A DNA stretch of 64,000 nt from Enhydrobacter aerosaccus (GTDB lineage: Bacteria > Pseudomonadota > Alphaproteobacteria > Reyranellales > Reyranellaceae), in the NCBI RefSeq assembly GCF_900167455.1, contig NZ_FUWJ01000012.1:1-64000 (forward strand). The letters are read 5' to 3'. Below, piece after piece: positions 32,908 to 41,600 of this stretch (positions within the stretch are counted from its first letter, which is position 1; each line of letters begins with the position of its first letter). The translations under genes and the position numbers were made by a program. Below the pieces are notes generated by a model that made no database searches, was not told where the DNA came from, and was given only the letters and a program-made list of their open reading frames with translations.

Positions 32908-33651
32908 ATGCCTCAACTGATGGATAAAGCGGAGTTCCGCACCGCCCTCGAAAACGCGATCAAGAGCCAGAGCGCCAACAAGGCGCCGTTCAGCATCGCC
33001 TGGGCCAACGGGCTGCTGAGCCGCGACCATCTCGCCCGCTGGGCCGAGAACCATTACCACTATGTCGGCCCGTTCGCCGATTATCTGGCCTACGTCTACG
33101 GCCGCATGCCCGAGCGCTACACCGAGGCCAAGGACTTCCTGCTGCACAACATGTACGAGGAGGAGATCGGCGGCGACCGTCACACCGATCTGCTGATCCG
33201 CTTCGCCGAGGCCTGCGGCACCACGCGCGAGCGCGTGAAGGATCCCGACAACATGAGCGCCACCACGCGCGGCCTGCAGAGCTGGTGTTACACGATCGCC
33301 ATGCGCGAGGATCCGATCGTCGCGGTGGCCGGTCTCGTGGTCGGCCTCGAATCGCAGGTGCCGTCGATCTACCGCAAGCAGACCCCGACGCTGCGCGACC
33401 GGTACAAGTTCACTGACGAGGAGGTCGAGTTCTTCGACCTGCACATCGTCTCCGACGAGATCCACGGCGAGCGCGGCTACCAGATCGTGCTGGAGCATGC
33501 CGACACGCCGGAGCTGCAGCAGCGCTGCCTGAAGATCTGCGAGATCGGCGCCCAGATGCGGCTGCTCTACACCACCGCGCTCTATTGGGACTACGTCGCC
33601 AAGGATCTCCCGATCAGCCAGCTCGAGGCGCTCGAGCGCAAGGCGGCCTGA
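32908..33651 (+). CDS. Haem-oxygenase-like diiron (HDO/PqqC-TenA fold) protein
   Basis: The 247-residue all-helical protein looks like PqqC/TenA/CADD. Unlike PqqC, it carries a complete diiron set with the spacing of CADD-type HDOs: Glu85 and His92 (seven apart, in YEEEIGGDRH), Glu148 in GLVVGLESQVP, then His179, Asp183 and His186 (LHIVSDEIH, spacing 4 and 7). HDOs activate O2 for N-oxygenation, desaturation, C-C cleavage or self-sacrificing synthesis. Two plant-type ferredoxins encoded directly downstream could supply electrons. The first gene of a probable five-gene operon; an operator-like palindrome is 61 bp upstream. I do not recognise the substrate, and the assignment to the PqqC family alone would be misleading. 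Confidence 0.85.
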   Translation: MPQLMDKAEFRTALENAIKSQSANKAPFSIAWANGLLSRDHLARWAENHYHYVGPFADYLAYVYGRMPERYTEAKDFLLHNMYEEEIGGDRHTDLLIRFAEACGTTRERVKDPDNMSATTRGLQSWCYTIAMREDPIVAVAGLVVGLESQVPSIYRKQTPTLRDRYKFTDEEVEFFDLHIVSDEIHGERGYQIVLEHADTPELQQRCLKICEIGAQMRLLYTTALYWDYVAKDLPISQLEALERKAA

Positions 33652-33654
33652 TCG

Positions 33655-34002
33655 GTGCCCAAGGTCGTCCTGCATCGCGAGGGGCAGGTCCATGAGGGCG
33701 AGGTGAAGGACAACACCAACCTCGTCGTCATGGCCGGCATCCGCCAGTTCCCCTACCCCAACCTGCGCTACGGCTGCGGCATGGGGAAATGCGCGCGCTG
33801 CGCCTGCCGCGTGCTGTCGGGCGGCGAACACCTGCCGGAACCGAACTGGAAGGAGAAGAAGCAGCTCGGACCGCGGCTGGAGGAAGGCTATCGCCTGATC
33901 TGCCAGCTGTGGATCACGCACGATATCGAGCTGCTGCAGGACAAGGATCCGATCCGCCCGATGACGGCGCCGGCCACGACCGCCGGCACCGCCTCGGGCT
34001 GA
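33655..34002 (+). CDS. Plant-type [2Fe-2S] ferredoxin domain protein 1
   Basis: A 115-residue protein with the plant-type cluster pattern Cys41-x4-Cys46-x2-Cys49 and Cys83 (YGCGMGKCARCAC and YRLICQ), so one [2Fe-2S] cluster. Cys51 is an extra cysteine next to the cluster, which also occurs in ferredoxin 2. A small Thr/Ala-rich tail follows residue 98. The start is a GTG three bases after the stop of the diiron gene, indicating tight coupling. The likely role is electron delivery to the diiron protein. Confidence 0.88.
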   Translation: MPKVVLHREGQVHEGEVKDNTNLVVMAGIRQFPYPNLRYGCGMGKCARCACRVLSGGEHLPEPNWKEKKQLGPRLEEGYRLICQLWITHDIELLQDKDPIRPMTAPATTAGTASG

Positions 34003-34020
34003 GCCGGCCGGGGTCGCGCC

Positions 34021-34317
34021 ATGTATGTCATCCTGACCAGCAAGCCCGGCAAGTTCCGCACCGAGATCGTGCCGGGCCTTCGCCCGCACGAGGCCTACGA
34101 CTATCTGTTCTACGGCCGGCACGAGGCTCACTTCGTCATCGCCGAGCTGGTCGATTCAGCGGCGCGCATCCGCGTGATCGAGGAGGAAAGCGGCCTGGTG
34201 AACGAAGTGCCGTCGAAGTTCCTGGAGAAGTTCGAGACCGCCGAGGGCGCGCTCGACGGGCTGCGCCAGCTCGTCACCTTCGGCCGCATGGACACCACCC
34301 TGCGCAGGGCATCGTGA
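34021..34317 (+). CDS. Unknown 98-residue protein of the diiron operon
   Basis: The protein begins MYVILTSKPGKFRTEIVPGL and continues with HEAYDYLFYGRHEAHFVIAE. It is acidic and looks alpha/beta, has no cysteine, signal or membrane segment, and I do not recognise a family. Its conserved-looking opening (short strand, Lys-Pro-Gly-Lys loop) and the tight packing between two ferredoxin genes suggest a real partner, for example an assembly or coupling factor or a small subunit. Its stop overlaps the GTG start of ferredoxin 2 by three bases. Confidence 0.75.
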   Translation: MYVILTSKPGKFRTEIVPGLRPHEAYDYLFYGRHEAHFVIAELVDSAARIRVIEEESGLVNEVPSKFLEKFETAEGALDGLRQLVTFGRMDTTLRRAS

Positions 34318-34700
34318 GCGATCCGTCGCAAGTCTCCTCGCCACCGCCGGCCACGACCGTGCGCGTCACCTTCGTGACCAGCGGCAAGCAGGCGACCGCG
34401 CCGGCCAACAGCAACCTGCTGCGCGTCTCCCTGCGCGAACAGGGCGGCATTCCCTTCAAGTGCGGCGGCGGCATCTGCGGCACCTGCAAGTGCCGCATCG
34501 AGCAGGGCATCGAGAACACCGACGCGATCAAGCCCAAGGAACGCAAGCACCTCACCGAGGAGCAGTTCGCCAAGGGCTGGCGCATGGCCTGCCAGACCTT
34601 CCTCAAGGGCGATGTCAGCGTCGCCTGGGATCCGCCGGCCGCCGGTGCCGGCCTGCGTCCCGCCTCTCCGACCACGACCGCGGCAGGCGGCCAGAGCTGA
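34314..34700 (+). CDS. Plant-type [2Fe-2S] ferredoxin domain protein 2
   Basis: A 128-residue protein with the cluster pattern Cys50-x4-Cys55-x2-Cys58 and Cys93 (FKCGGGICGTCKC and WRMACQTF). Extra Cys60 is shared with ferredoxin 1. About 15 residues at the N-terminus and 20 at the C-terminus are Pro/Ala/Thr-rich and probably disordered. The GTG at 34314 overlaps the preceding stop. The open frame continues upstream to 33789 without homology, so the longer version is not real. Two different ferredoxins in one operon imply either two electron steps or a transfer chain. Confidence 0.88.
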   Translation: MSDPSQVSSPPPATTVRVTFVTSGKQATAPANSNLLRVSLREQGGIPFKCGGGICGTCKCRIEQGIENTDAIKPKERKHLTEEQFAKGWRMACQTFLKGDVSVAWDPPAAGAGLRPASPTTTAAGGQS

Positions 34701-34791
34701 CGGCGGATGCGGGTCGCTCGCAGCCCTGTTGTGGGAAGGAGCGGCGAGAAGCGGCAGGTATTCCTGCTCGATCTGATCTAAGGTCCGCGCC

Positions 34792-35556
34792 ATGGCCGCA
34801 CCTCGCCCCAAGATCAAGAATCCGCCGGATGGCGGGCAATCTTCCCTGCATCGCCGCGTCGTCGACGAGCTGCGGCAGCTCATCCTCGCCCGCCGGTTCA
34901 AGCCCGGCGAACGCCTGGTCGAGGAGCGGCTGGCGGAAGAGCTGGGCGTGTCGCGCAATCCCGTGCGCGAGGCGATCCGCGTCCTGGCCGCCGAGGGCCT
35001 GGTCGAGGTCAGCGCCAATCGCGGCGCCTCGGTCACCACCATGTCGGCGCAGGAGGCGCGGGAGACGATCGAGCTGCGCGCGCTGCTCGAGGGCCACAAT
35101 GCCCGTCTGGCGACGCGTCGCCAGGACAAGGAAGTCATCAAGCGCATCGAAGCGGTCCTCACCAAGGGCTCCCTCGCCGTCGCCAACGGCCGCTTCGAGC
35201 AACTGGGCGACCTCAACCAGAAGTTCCACGCCGAGCTCGCGGCGGCGAGCCAGAATACCGTGCTGGGCGACGTGCTGAAGCGGCTGCGCGACCGCACCGC
35301 CATGCTGTTCTCGACCGACGATCCCGATTACCAGGAGCGGACCTGGAACGAGCATGCCGCGATCCTGCGCGCCATCATCGATGGCGACGAGCGGCGCGCC
35401 GCATCGCTGGCGGCCGAGCACGTGATGCACGCCGGCTCGGATTACCTGCTCGCCCTCGACCTGCAGATGCCGTGGGATGCGGCGGCGCCGGAGCATGCGC
35501 GCCGCACCGAGATCGCCCCGCCGCGGACGCGCACGCCCCGCAAGTCCGCGGCCTGA
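34792..35556 (+). CDS. GntR-family regulator with FCD ligand-binding domain
   Basis: The 254-residue protein has an N-terminal winged helix (LHRRVVDELRQLILARRF, ERLAEELGVSRNPVREAIRV, residues about 19-80) and a C-terminal all-helical FCD domain with candidate metal ligands His146, His188 and His210 plus Asn142. FCD regulators bind small organic acids and usually repress adjacent catabolic operons. It lies 91 bp after ferredoxin 2 on the same strand. TTGTATAC sites in the divergent control region at 32.6-32.9 kb are the likely targets. It could also serve the convergent ABC binding protein gene, but no such site is visible upstream of that gene. Confidence 0.92.
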   Translation: MAAPRPKIKNPPDGGQSSLHRRVVDELRQLILARRFKPGERLVEERLAEELGVSRNPVREAIRVLAAEGLVEVSANRGASVTTMSAQEARETIELRALLEGHNARLATRRQDKEVIKRIEAVLTKGSLAVANGRFEQLGDLNQKFHAELAAASQNTVLGDVLKRLRDRTAMLFSTDDPDYQERTWNEHAAILRAIIDGDERRAASLAAEHVMHAGSDYLLALDLQMPWDAAAPEHARRTEIAPPRTRTPRKSAA

Positions 35557-35562
35557 CCCTAC

Positions 35563-35602
35563 AGCCGCGCGACGGCGCTTCATCGGTTCACGCCGTCGCG
35601 GC
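35563..35602. terminator. Strong hairpin between convergent genes
   Basis: GCCGCGCGACGGCG, 13 bases, then CGCCGTCGCGGC: a 12-bp stem interrupted by a two-base bulge. It lies between the stops of the GntR gene and the binding protein gene, so it could end transcription from both sides. No T-run is seen. Confidence 0.55.
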
Positions 35603-35617
35603 AACGGTGATGGCGCC

Positions 35618-36973
35618 TCAGTTGCGCATGAAGCCCTCCAGCTCGCTTTCGGCCCAGGCGATGGTCTTCTCCATCGCCTCGCCGCGGAAGTAGCGCACGG
35701 CCATCTGCGTCTGCGTCGCCTGGGTGTAGATGCGTTCGGCGATCGCATGCGGCGCCGGCGCGCCGGCCACCGACAGGACCTGGTGGTTGTAGGGATTGGG
35801 ATAGTGGAACAGCGTCCCCTTGGGCGGTTCCGCCTCGGCCCACACCTTGAACAGCGTCAGCTTCTCGAACGACGGCAGATCGTAGCCGCCCGACGCCTCG
35901 ACCATCTGCTCCGACGCCGAGGCGCTCGACAGGTAGGCCAGCAGGCTCTTGGCGGCCGGGATGTTCTTGCTGAAGTTCCAGATGCTCCAGAAGAACGGCG
36001 TGAACGGCGCGAAGCGGCCCTTGGGCCCCTGCGCGAAGCCGTGCGTCCACAGCTGCTCGGCGACCTTGGGCGCGTCGCGCTTGGCGACCGCCCAAGCGCT
36101 GGGCGGGTTCATGATCATCGAGCCCTGGCCCGACACCAGGAACTTGTTGTTCGAGGCATCGTCCCATGCGGCCACGTCGGCCGGCAGGAACTGCATCAGC
36201 TTCTTGTAGAAGTCGAGCGCCTGGCGCACGGCATCGCTCTTGGCGGTGATGTTGCCCTTGTCGTCCACCAGCATGGCGCCGAAGCCGTGGAAGATCGCGC
36301 CCGCCGTGTCGACATTGTCGGCCGTGGTGCCGAGCCCGATGCCGAACGGATGGCCGCCCTTGTGGCACGCCTCCGCCGCCTTCAGGAAGGTATCGTAGGT
36401 CCAGGCCTCGGCCTTCGGCGGCGATCCCGCCGGATACATCGCCTGCACATCGATGTTGGCATATTGCTTCATGTAGTCGATGCGCGAGCACGGACCCTTG
36501 ATCTGGCTGCCCACCGTCGCAGGAATGCCGATCCAGTGGCCGCCGATCTTGCCGAGATATTCGACCGTGGCGTTGACGGCACCGTTCTGCTGGATCAGCG
36601 GCCCCATCACGTCGTCGACCGGCACGAGCTGCCGCGCATAGCGGGCCGGCAGCCAGGTCGCGAGCGCCAGGATATCGTGCCCGGCCTGCGCCTGCGATTC
36701 GGCGGCGCTGGTCAGCAGGAGCTTGTTGCCCTGCGAGGTGATGAAGTCGATCTGGACCTCGACCTTTTCCTTCTCGGCCCACTCCTTCACCAGCTTCTCC
36801 GTGGCGCCATTGGCGCCCGGCACCCAGTGATCCCAGAAACCCAAGGAAAGCTTGCCGGCCGCATGGGCGCCGCGCACGAACGGTGCGGCGACCAGGCCGG
36901 CGGACAAAGCCGCCGTGCCGGCGATGAAGCGACGACGCGTACGCACGAACGCCTTGTTCGACGATGCCATCAT
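35618..36973 (-). CDS. ABC transporter extracellular substrate-binding protein, family 1 (orphan)
   Basis: About 451 residues with a twin-arginine signal VRTRRRFIAGTAALSAGLVA. The mature protein has the two-lobed layout of family 1 (sugar/polyol) binding proteins: LSLGFWDHWVPGANGATEKL, an internal GSMIMNPPSAWAVAKRDAPK and a C-terminal helix-rich end. No permease or ATPase gene is next to it, which is unusual, because these proteins work only with a membrane complex. Three consecutive ATG codons (36976, 36973, 36970) follow GGAGG; the middle or last has better spacing. The convergent neighbour is the GntR gene. Confidence 0.88.
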   Translation of the reverse strand: MMASSNKAFVRTRRRFIAGTAALSAGLVAAPFVRGAHAAGKLSLGFWDHWVPGANGATEKLVKEWAEKEKVEVQIDFITSQGNKLLLTSAAESQAQAGHDILALATWLPARYARQLVPVDDVMGPLIQQNGAVNATVEYLGKIGGHWIGIPATVGSQIKGPCSRIDYMKQYANIDVQAMYPAGSPPKAEAWTYDTFLKAAEACHKGGHPFGIGLGTTADNVDTAGAIFHGFGAMLVDDKGNITAKSDAVRQALDFYKKLMQFLPADVAAWDDASNNKFLVSGQGSMIMNPPSAWAVAKRDAPKVAEQLWTHGFAQGPKGRFAPFTPFFWSIWNFSKNIPAAKSLLAYLSSASASEQMVEASGGYDLPSFEKLTLFKVWAEAEPPKGTLFHYPNPYNHQVLSVAGAPAPHAIAERIYTQATQTQMAVRYFRGEAMEKTIAWAESELEGFMRN

Positions 36974-37114
36974 CATTTCCTCCACTGGAAACCGGCCCCA
37001 TCTGACGCGGGACCTTGCCGCCGACGGTAGGCGCGTGAGGATGCACGGGCAATGAAATTCCGCTGTAAGGAATCGGTGGCTGGGATCGACTGCAACAAGC
37101 ACCTCGCCGGTGGC

Positions 37115-37149
37115 CATCCTTCGAGATGCGCTTCGCGCTCCTCAGGATG
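37115..37149. repeat. Extragenic palindrome CATCCTTCGAG...CTCAGGATG
   Basis: CATCCT and AGGATG arms enclose TCGAGATGCGC-TTC-GCGCTCCTC, giving a hairpin with a GCGC stem near the loop. Very similar palindromes are common between genes in rhizobia and related alphaproteobacteria. It is in the 270-bp gap upstream of the binding protein gene and after czcC. Confidence 0.75.
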
Positions 37150-37245
37150 AGGACACTCGGGATCCTTCGCGAGAGTCCGGGTGAAGTCGCCAGCCTGTGG
37201 CCTACCATCCAACCGTAGGGCCAATCTGCGAGATCGAACTGTTAC

Positions 37246-38685
37246 TTAGCTAGGCGCGGGCAGCTTCAGGCTCGTCTCGTCCGCGTCGAACATCGGGACC
37301 TGCAGCGCGTCCTCGATCTGGGCCAGGGCCTCGCGCTGCTGGACGATGGCCTCGAAGCGCGCCTGTTCGACCACGACCTGTTCGAGTTCGGCGGTCAGGC
37401 CGGCGAGGCGGTCGGCCTCGCCGAGCCGGACCGCGCGCTCGATCCGGGCGCGGCGGAGCGTCTCGGCCCGCACCAGTTCCTCGGCGGTGCCGAGTCCGCG
37501 GCCGGCCGATTGCCATGCCGCCAGCGAGCGGTCGATGCTGCCGATGACGGTCGCCTGCAGCGCCACCACGCGCGCCGCCGCCTCGCCGCGGCGCGCTTCC
37601 GCTTCGGCGATCGGGCCCTGGTTCTGGTTGAGGATCGGCACCTCGGTGCCGACGGCGAAGGTATAGAGATTGTCGCCCTGGTCGTAGGCATAGCCGGGCC
37701 CGACCGAGAGGTCGGGATACTGCTTGGCGATCGCCAGCTTGAGCGCCGATTGCGCCGCCTCGTATTGCGCCAGCAGGCCGAGCACGTCGGTGCGCGCGCG
37801 CAGCGCCGTGCGGCGCATCTCCCCGGCCGACAAAGCCGCGGGATCTGGCGTGCGCAGTGGATCGTCGAAGGCGGCGAAAGCCGGCCGCAGCGCCTCGACT
37901 GCACGCAGCGGCACGCCGACGGCGGTGGCCAGACGCGCCCGCGCATCGGCGGCCTGGCGCTCGGCCTCGCGCAGGGCCAGTCGCGCCTGGCCGAGGGCGA
38001 TGCGCTCGCGCGCGACATCGAGCGCCGAGGCCTCGCCGGCGCCGAAGCGGCGCTCCAGCAGGGCAACCACCTGCTCCTGCACCGCCTGGCGGCGCACAGC
38101 GAGCCGATGACGCCCGTCGGCCGCCCAGAGATCGAGCAAGCCGGTGCGCACGCCGCCGCGCACCTGCCAGCCGGCGGTGGCGAGATCCTGGCGCGCCGCG
38201 TCGACGAGGTTGCGCGCCTGCTCCAGCCGCTTGTCGCGCTTGCCCGCCGTCTCCAGCACGAAGGTGATGAGGAAGCCGACCGTCCAGGGCGAGGGATCGA
38301 CGACGACGCCATGCTGGGTCGGGTCGAGGGTGAAGGTGGGATTCGGCAGCTGCCCCGCCGTCTTCACGCCCGCCCGCGCCAGCGCCAGCCGTGCCTTCGA
38401 GATCTCGAGGTCGGGATGGAAATAGAGCGCGGCCAGGGTGAGCGACGAGAGATCCCAGGATGCGGTGTTGGCTGCCGCCTGCTGCGGTCGCGCCGCGGCG
38501 AGGAAGCTTTGCAGGCCGGCATCGTCGAGCGAGCGCTTTTCCAGCGCGGCGGCGGTCGCGGCCGGCTCGATCGGCCGCGCCGTGTAGGAGGCGCAGCCGG
38601 CCGCCAACAGCATCGCCATCGCGACGGTCGCGCGCGCGACCGCCTGTCGGCACCACAAGGACGACTTCAAGATGGAAGGCCTCAT
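37246..38685 (-). CDS. czcC: TolC/CzcC-family outer-membrane efflux protein
   Basis: A 479-residue outer-membrane factor with a lipoprotein signal (VAMAMLLAAGCAS). Long alpha-helical stretches occur in two repeats, around residues 90-300 and 300-470, as in TolC: ALYFHPDLEISKARLALARA and PDLSVGPGYAYDQGDNLYTF are typical CzcC/CusC-like segments. It forms the exit duct for the RND pump. Its start overlaps the czcA stop by four bases. The longer open frame to 39531 is a shadow over czcA. The ending is the last gene of the czcB-czcA-czcC transcript; the metal (Co, Zn, Cd or Cu) cannot be told from this protein. Confidence 0.92.
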   Translation of the reverse strand: MRPSILKSSLWCRQAVARATVAMAMLLAAGCASYTARPIEPAATAAALEKRSLDDAGLQSFLAAARPQQAAANTASWDLSSLTLAALYFHPDLEISKARLALARAGVKTAGQLPNPTFTLDPTQHGVVVDPSPWTVGFLITFVLETAGKRDKRLEQARNLVDAARQDLATAGWQVRGGVRTGLLDLWAADGRHRLAVRRQAVQEQVVALLERRFGAGEASALDVARERIALGQARLALREAERQAADARARLATAVGVPLRAVEALRPAFAAFDDPLRTPDPAALSAGEMRRTALRARTDVLGLLAQYEAAQSALKLAIAKQYPDLSVGPGYAYDQGDNLYTFAVGTEVPILNQNQGPIAEAEARRGEAAARVVALQATVIGSIDRSLAAWQSAGRGLGTAEELVRAETLRRARIERAVRLGEADRLAGLTAELEQVVVEQARFEAIVQQREALAQIEDALQVPMFDADETSLKLPAPS

Positions 38686-41600
38686 GACAGGGCGCCTCCT
38701 GTCGCCGGCCCAGTGGAGGGCTGCGTCGAGGCCGCCCGGCGCGCGGCGCGGCGCGCTTCGACCCACTCGTACATCAGCGGCAGCAGCAGGAGCGTGAGCA
38801 GGGTCGAGGTGACGAGGCCGCCGACGACCACGGTCGCCAGCGGCCGCTGCGTCTCGGCGCCGACGCCCTGCGACAGCAGCATCGGCAGCAGGCCGAGGAT
38901 CGCCACCGAGGCGGTCATCAGGACCGGCCGCAGACGCAGCGCCGCCGCCTCCCGCACGGCGTCGCGGACCGAATGGCCGGCGCGGCGCTGCTCGTTCATG
39001 AACGAGACCAGCACAATGCCGTTCAGCATCGCGACGCCGAACACCGCGATGAAGCCGATCGCCGACGGCACCGAGAGATGCTGGCCGGTCACGAACAGGC
39101 CGACGATGCCGCCCACCAGCGCGAACGGCACGTTGGCGATGATCATGGTGGCGTGCGGCACCGAGCCGAAGGCGGTGTAGAGCAGGATGAAGATCAGCCC
39201 GATGGTGAGCGGCACGATCAGCCCCAGCCGCGCCAGCGCGCGCTGCTGGTTCTCGAAGGCACCGCCCCATTCGACATAGTAGCCGGTGGGCAGCTTCACC
39301 TTGGCAGCGATGGCGCGGTTGGCGTCGGCGACGAAGGCATCGACGGCGCGGCCGCGCACATCCATCTGGATGACGGCATAGCGCTGAAGCTGCTCGCGGC
39401 GGACAAAGGAATAACCGTCGTCGACCTCGATGCGGGCGAGCTGCGCCAGTGGCACCAGCGCGCCCGACTGGGTGCGCACGGGGATGTCCTGGATCGCGGC
39501 GATGTCCTTGCGATAGGCCTCGGGCAGCCACACCACGATGCTGAAGCGGCGGGTGCCGTCGATCAGCGTGCTGACCGCCTGGCTGCCGATGCCGGCCCGC
39601 ACCACCTCGAGCAGTTCCGCCGCGCTGACGCCGTAGCGGGCCATGGCCGCGCGGTCGGCGCGGATGGCGATCTGCGGCTTGCCGGTGTTGGCTTCGAGCG
39701 ACAAGTCGGCGACGCCCGGCACGGTCGCCAGCACGTTCTTGATCTCGCCCGAGACGCGGTCGAGGGTCGGCAGGTCGGGACCGTAGAGCTTCAGCGCCAG
39801 CGTGGCGCGCACGCCGGAGATCAGTTCCTCGACGCGCGACTGGATCGGCTGCGTCGGCACCGCGACCATGGTCGGGATCGCCGCGGTCAGCTTCTTCTGC
39901 ATCTCGAGCGCCAGCGCCTGGTAGGACATCGGCACCGGCCAGGCGTCGAGCGGCTTCAGCGTGACGTTGACCTCCATGTAGTTGACGTCGTTGGTCTCGC
40001 CCTTCTCGGCGCGGCCGATCGCGGCCAGCGTCGAGACAACCTGCGGGAAGGTCTTGAGCACGTCGTCGACCTCCTGCGAGACGCGGATCGATTCGTCGAG
40101 CGAGGTCGAGGGGATGCCGACGACGCGGAACTGGATCATGCCTTCCTGAAGGTCGGGCATGAATTCCTTACCCAACATCGGGAACAGCGCCGCCGCCCCC
40201 GCCAGCAGCGCCAGCGCCGCCGCCAGGGTGCGGCCCTTGTGCACCAGCGCGCGGTCGAGCAGCGGCAGGTAGAGTTCCTTGGCCCAGCGCACGATGAAGG
40301 TGTCCTTCTCCGCCTTCGGTCGCAGCAGCAGCGCCGACAGGACCGGCACCAGCGTCAGGGTGAGAACGAGCGATCCGACCATGGCGAAGGTGATGGTGAA
40401 CGCCATCGGCTTGAACAGCTTGCCTTCGAGATCGCTCAGACTGAACAGCGGCAGGAACACGACGATGATGATCAGGATGGCGAAGGCGATCGGGTTGGCG
40501 ACCTCCTTGGCCGCCTCCAGGATGACGGCGCTGCGCGACCGGCTGTCCGCGCCGCCGCGATGGGCCAGCAGCCGGAAGCCGTTCTCCACCATCACCACCG
40601 CGCCATCGACCATCATGCCGATGCCGATCGCCAGCCCGGCCAGCGACATCAGGTTGGCCGACAGTCCGGTCGCCTGCATCAGGATGAAGGCGATCAGCAT
40701 GGCGAGCGGCAGGGCCACGATGACCACCACCGCCGAGCGCAGTTCGCCCAGGAACAGGAACAGCACGATCGCGACCAGCACCGAGCCCTCGACGAGGGCG
40801 CTCTGCGCCGTGCCCACGGCCTTGTCGACCAGTTCGGTGCGATCGTAGACGATGTCGAGCGAGACGCCGGCCGGCAGCGCCTTGCGCGCGACCTCGAGCT
40901 TGGCCTTCACCGACTCGGCGACGCGCGCGGCATTCTCGCCGATGCGCTGCAGGGCGATGCCCAGCACGGTCTCCTTGCCGTCCTGCGTGACGGCGCCGAA
41001 GCGCAGCGCCGGCCCTTCCCGCACCTCGGCAACGTCCTTGATGCGAATCGGCGTGTCCGCGCGCGTGGCGATGACGATGTCGGCAATGTCGGCGACGCTG
41101 CCGACGCGGCCCAGCCCGCGCACCAGGAACTGCTCGCGGCCGCGATCGATGTACTGGCCGCCGACCTGGCGGTTGTTGGTGTCGAGCGCCTCCATCACGT
41201 CCTTGAAGCCGAGGCCGTACTTGATGAGGCGACGCGGGTCGATCAGCACCTGGTACTGCTTCTCGTGGCCGCCCCAGGAGGTGACGTCGTCGATCCCCGG
41301 CGCGGTGCGCAGCAGCAGGCGGACGGTCCAGTCCTGCAGCGTGCGCAGGTCCATGTTCGAGAGCTTTCCGTCCTCCGACTTCAGCGTGTACCAGAGCACC
41401 TGCCCCAGGCCGGTCGAGTTGGGCCCGAGTTCCGGCTCGCCGTAGCCGGCCGGAATGCGCGCCCGCGCCTCGGCCAGCTTTTCGCCGACGAGGCGGCGGG
41501 CAAAATAGATGTCGGTCGAATCGTTGAAGTAGACGCTGACATAGGAAAGGCCGAACAGCGATACCGAGCGGACCTGCTCGACACCCGGCAGGCCCGCCAT

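Noticed and set aside
33789..34700. A 303-residue protein ending in ferredoxin 2
   Set aside because: The first 175 codons lie over two other genes in another frame. Ferredoxin 2 starts at the GTG at 34314.
37246..39531. A 761-codon frame suggesting a TolC protein fused to an N-terminal part
   Set aside because: The extra 282 codons overlie czcA in another frame and are Arg/Ala-rich shadow. The true czcC start is the ATG at 38685, overlapping the czcA stop.
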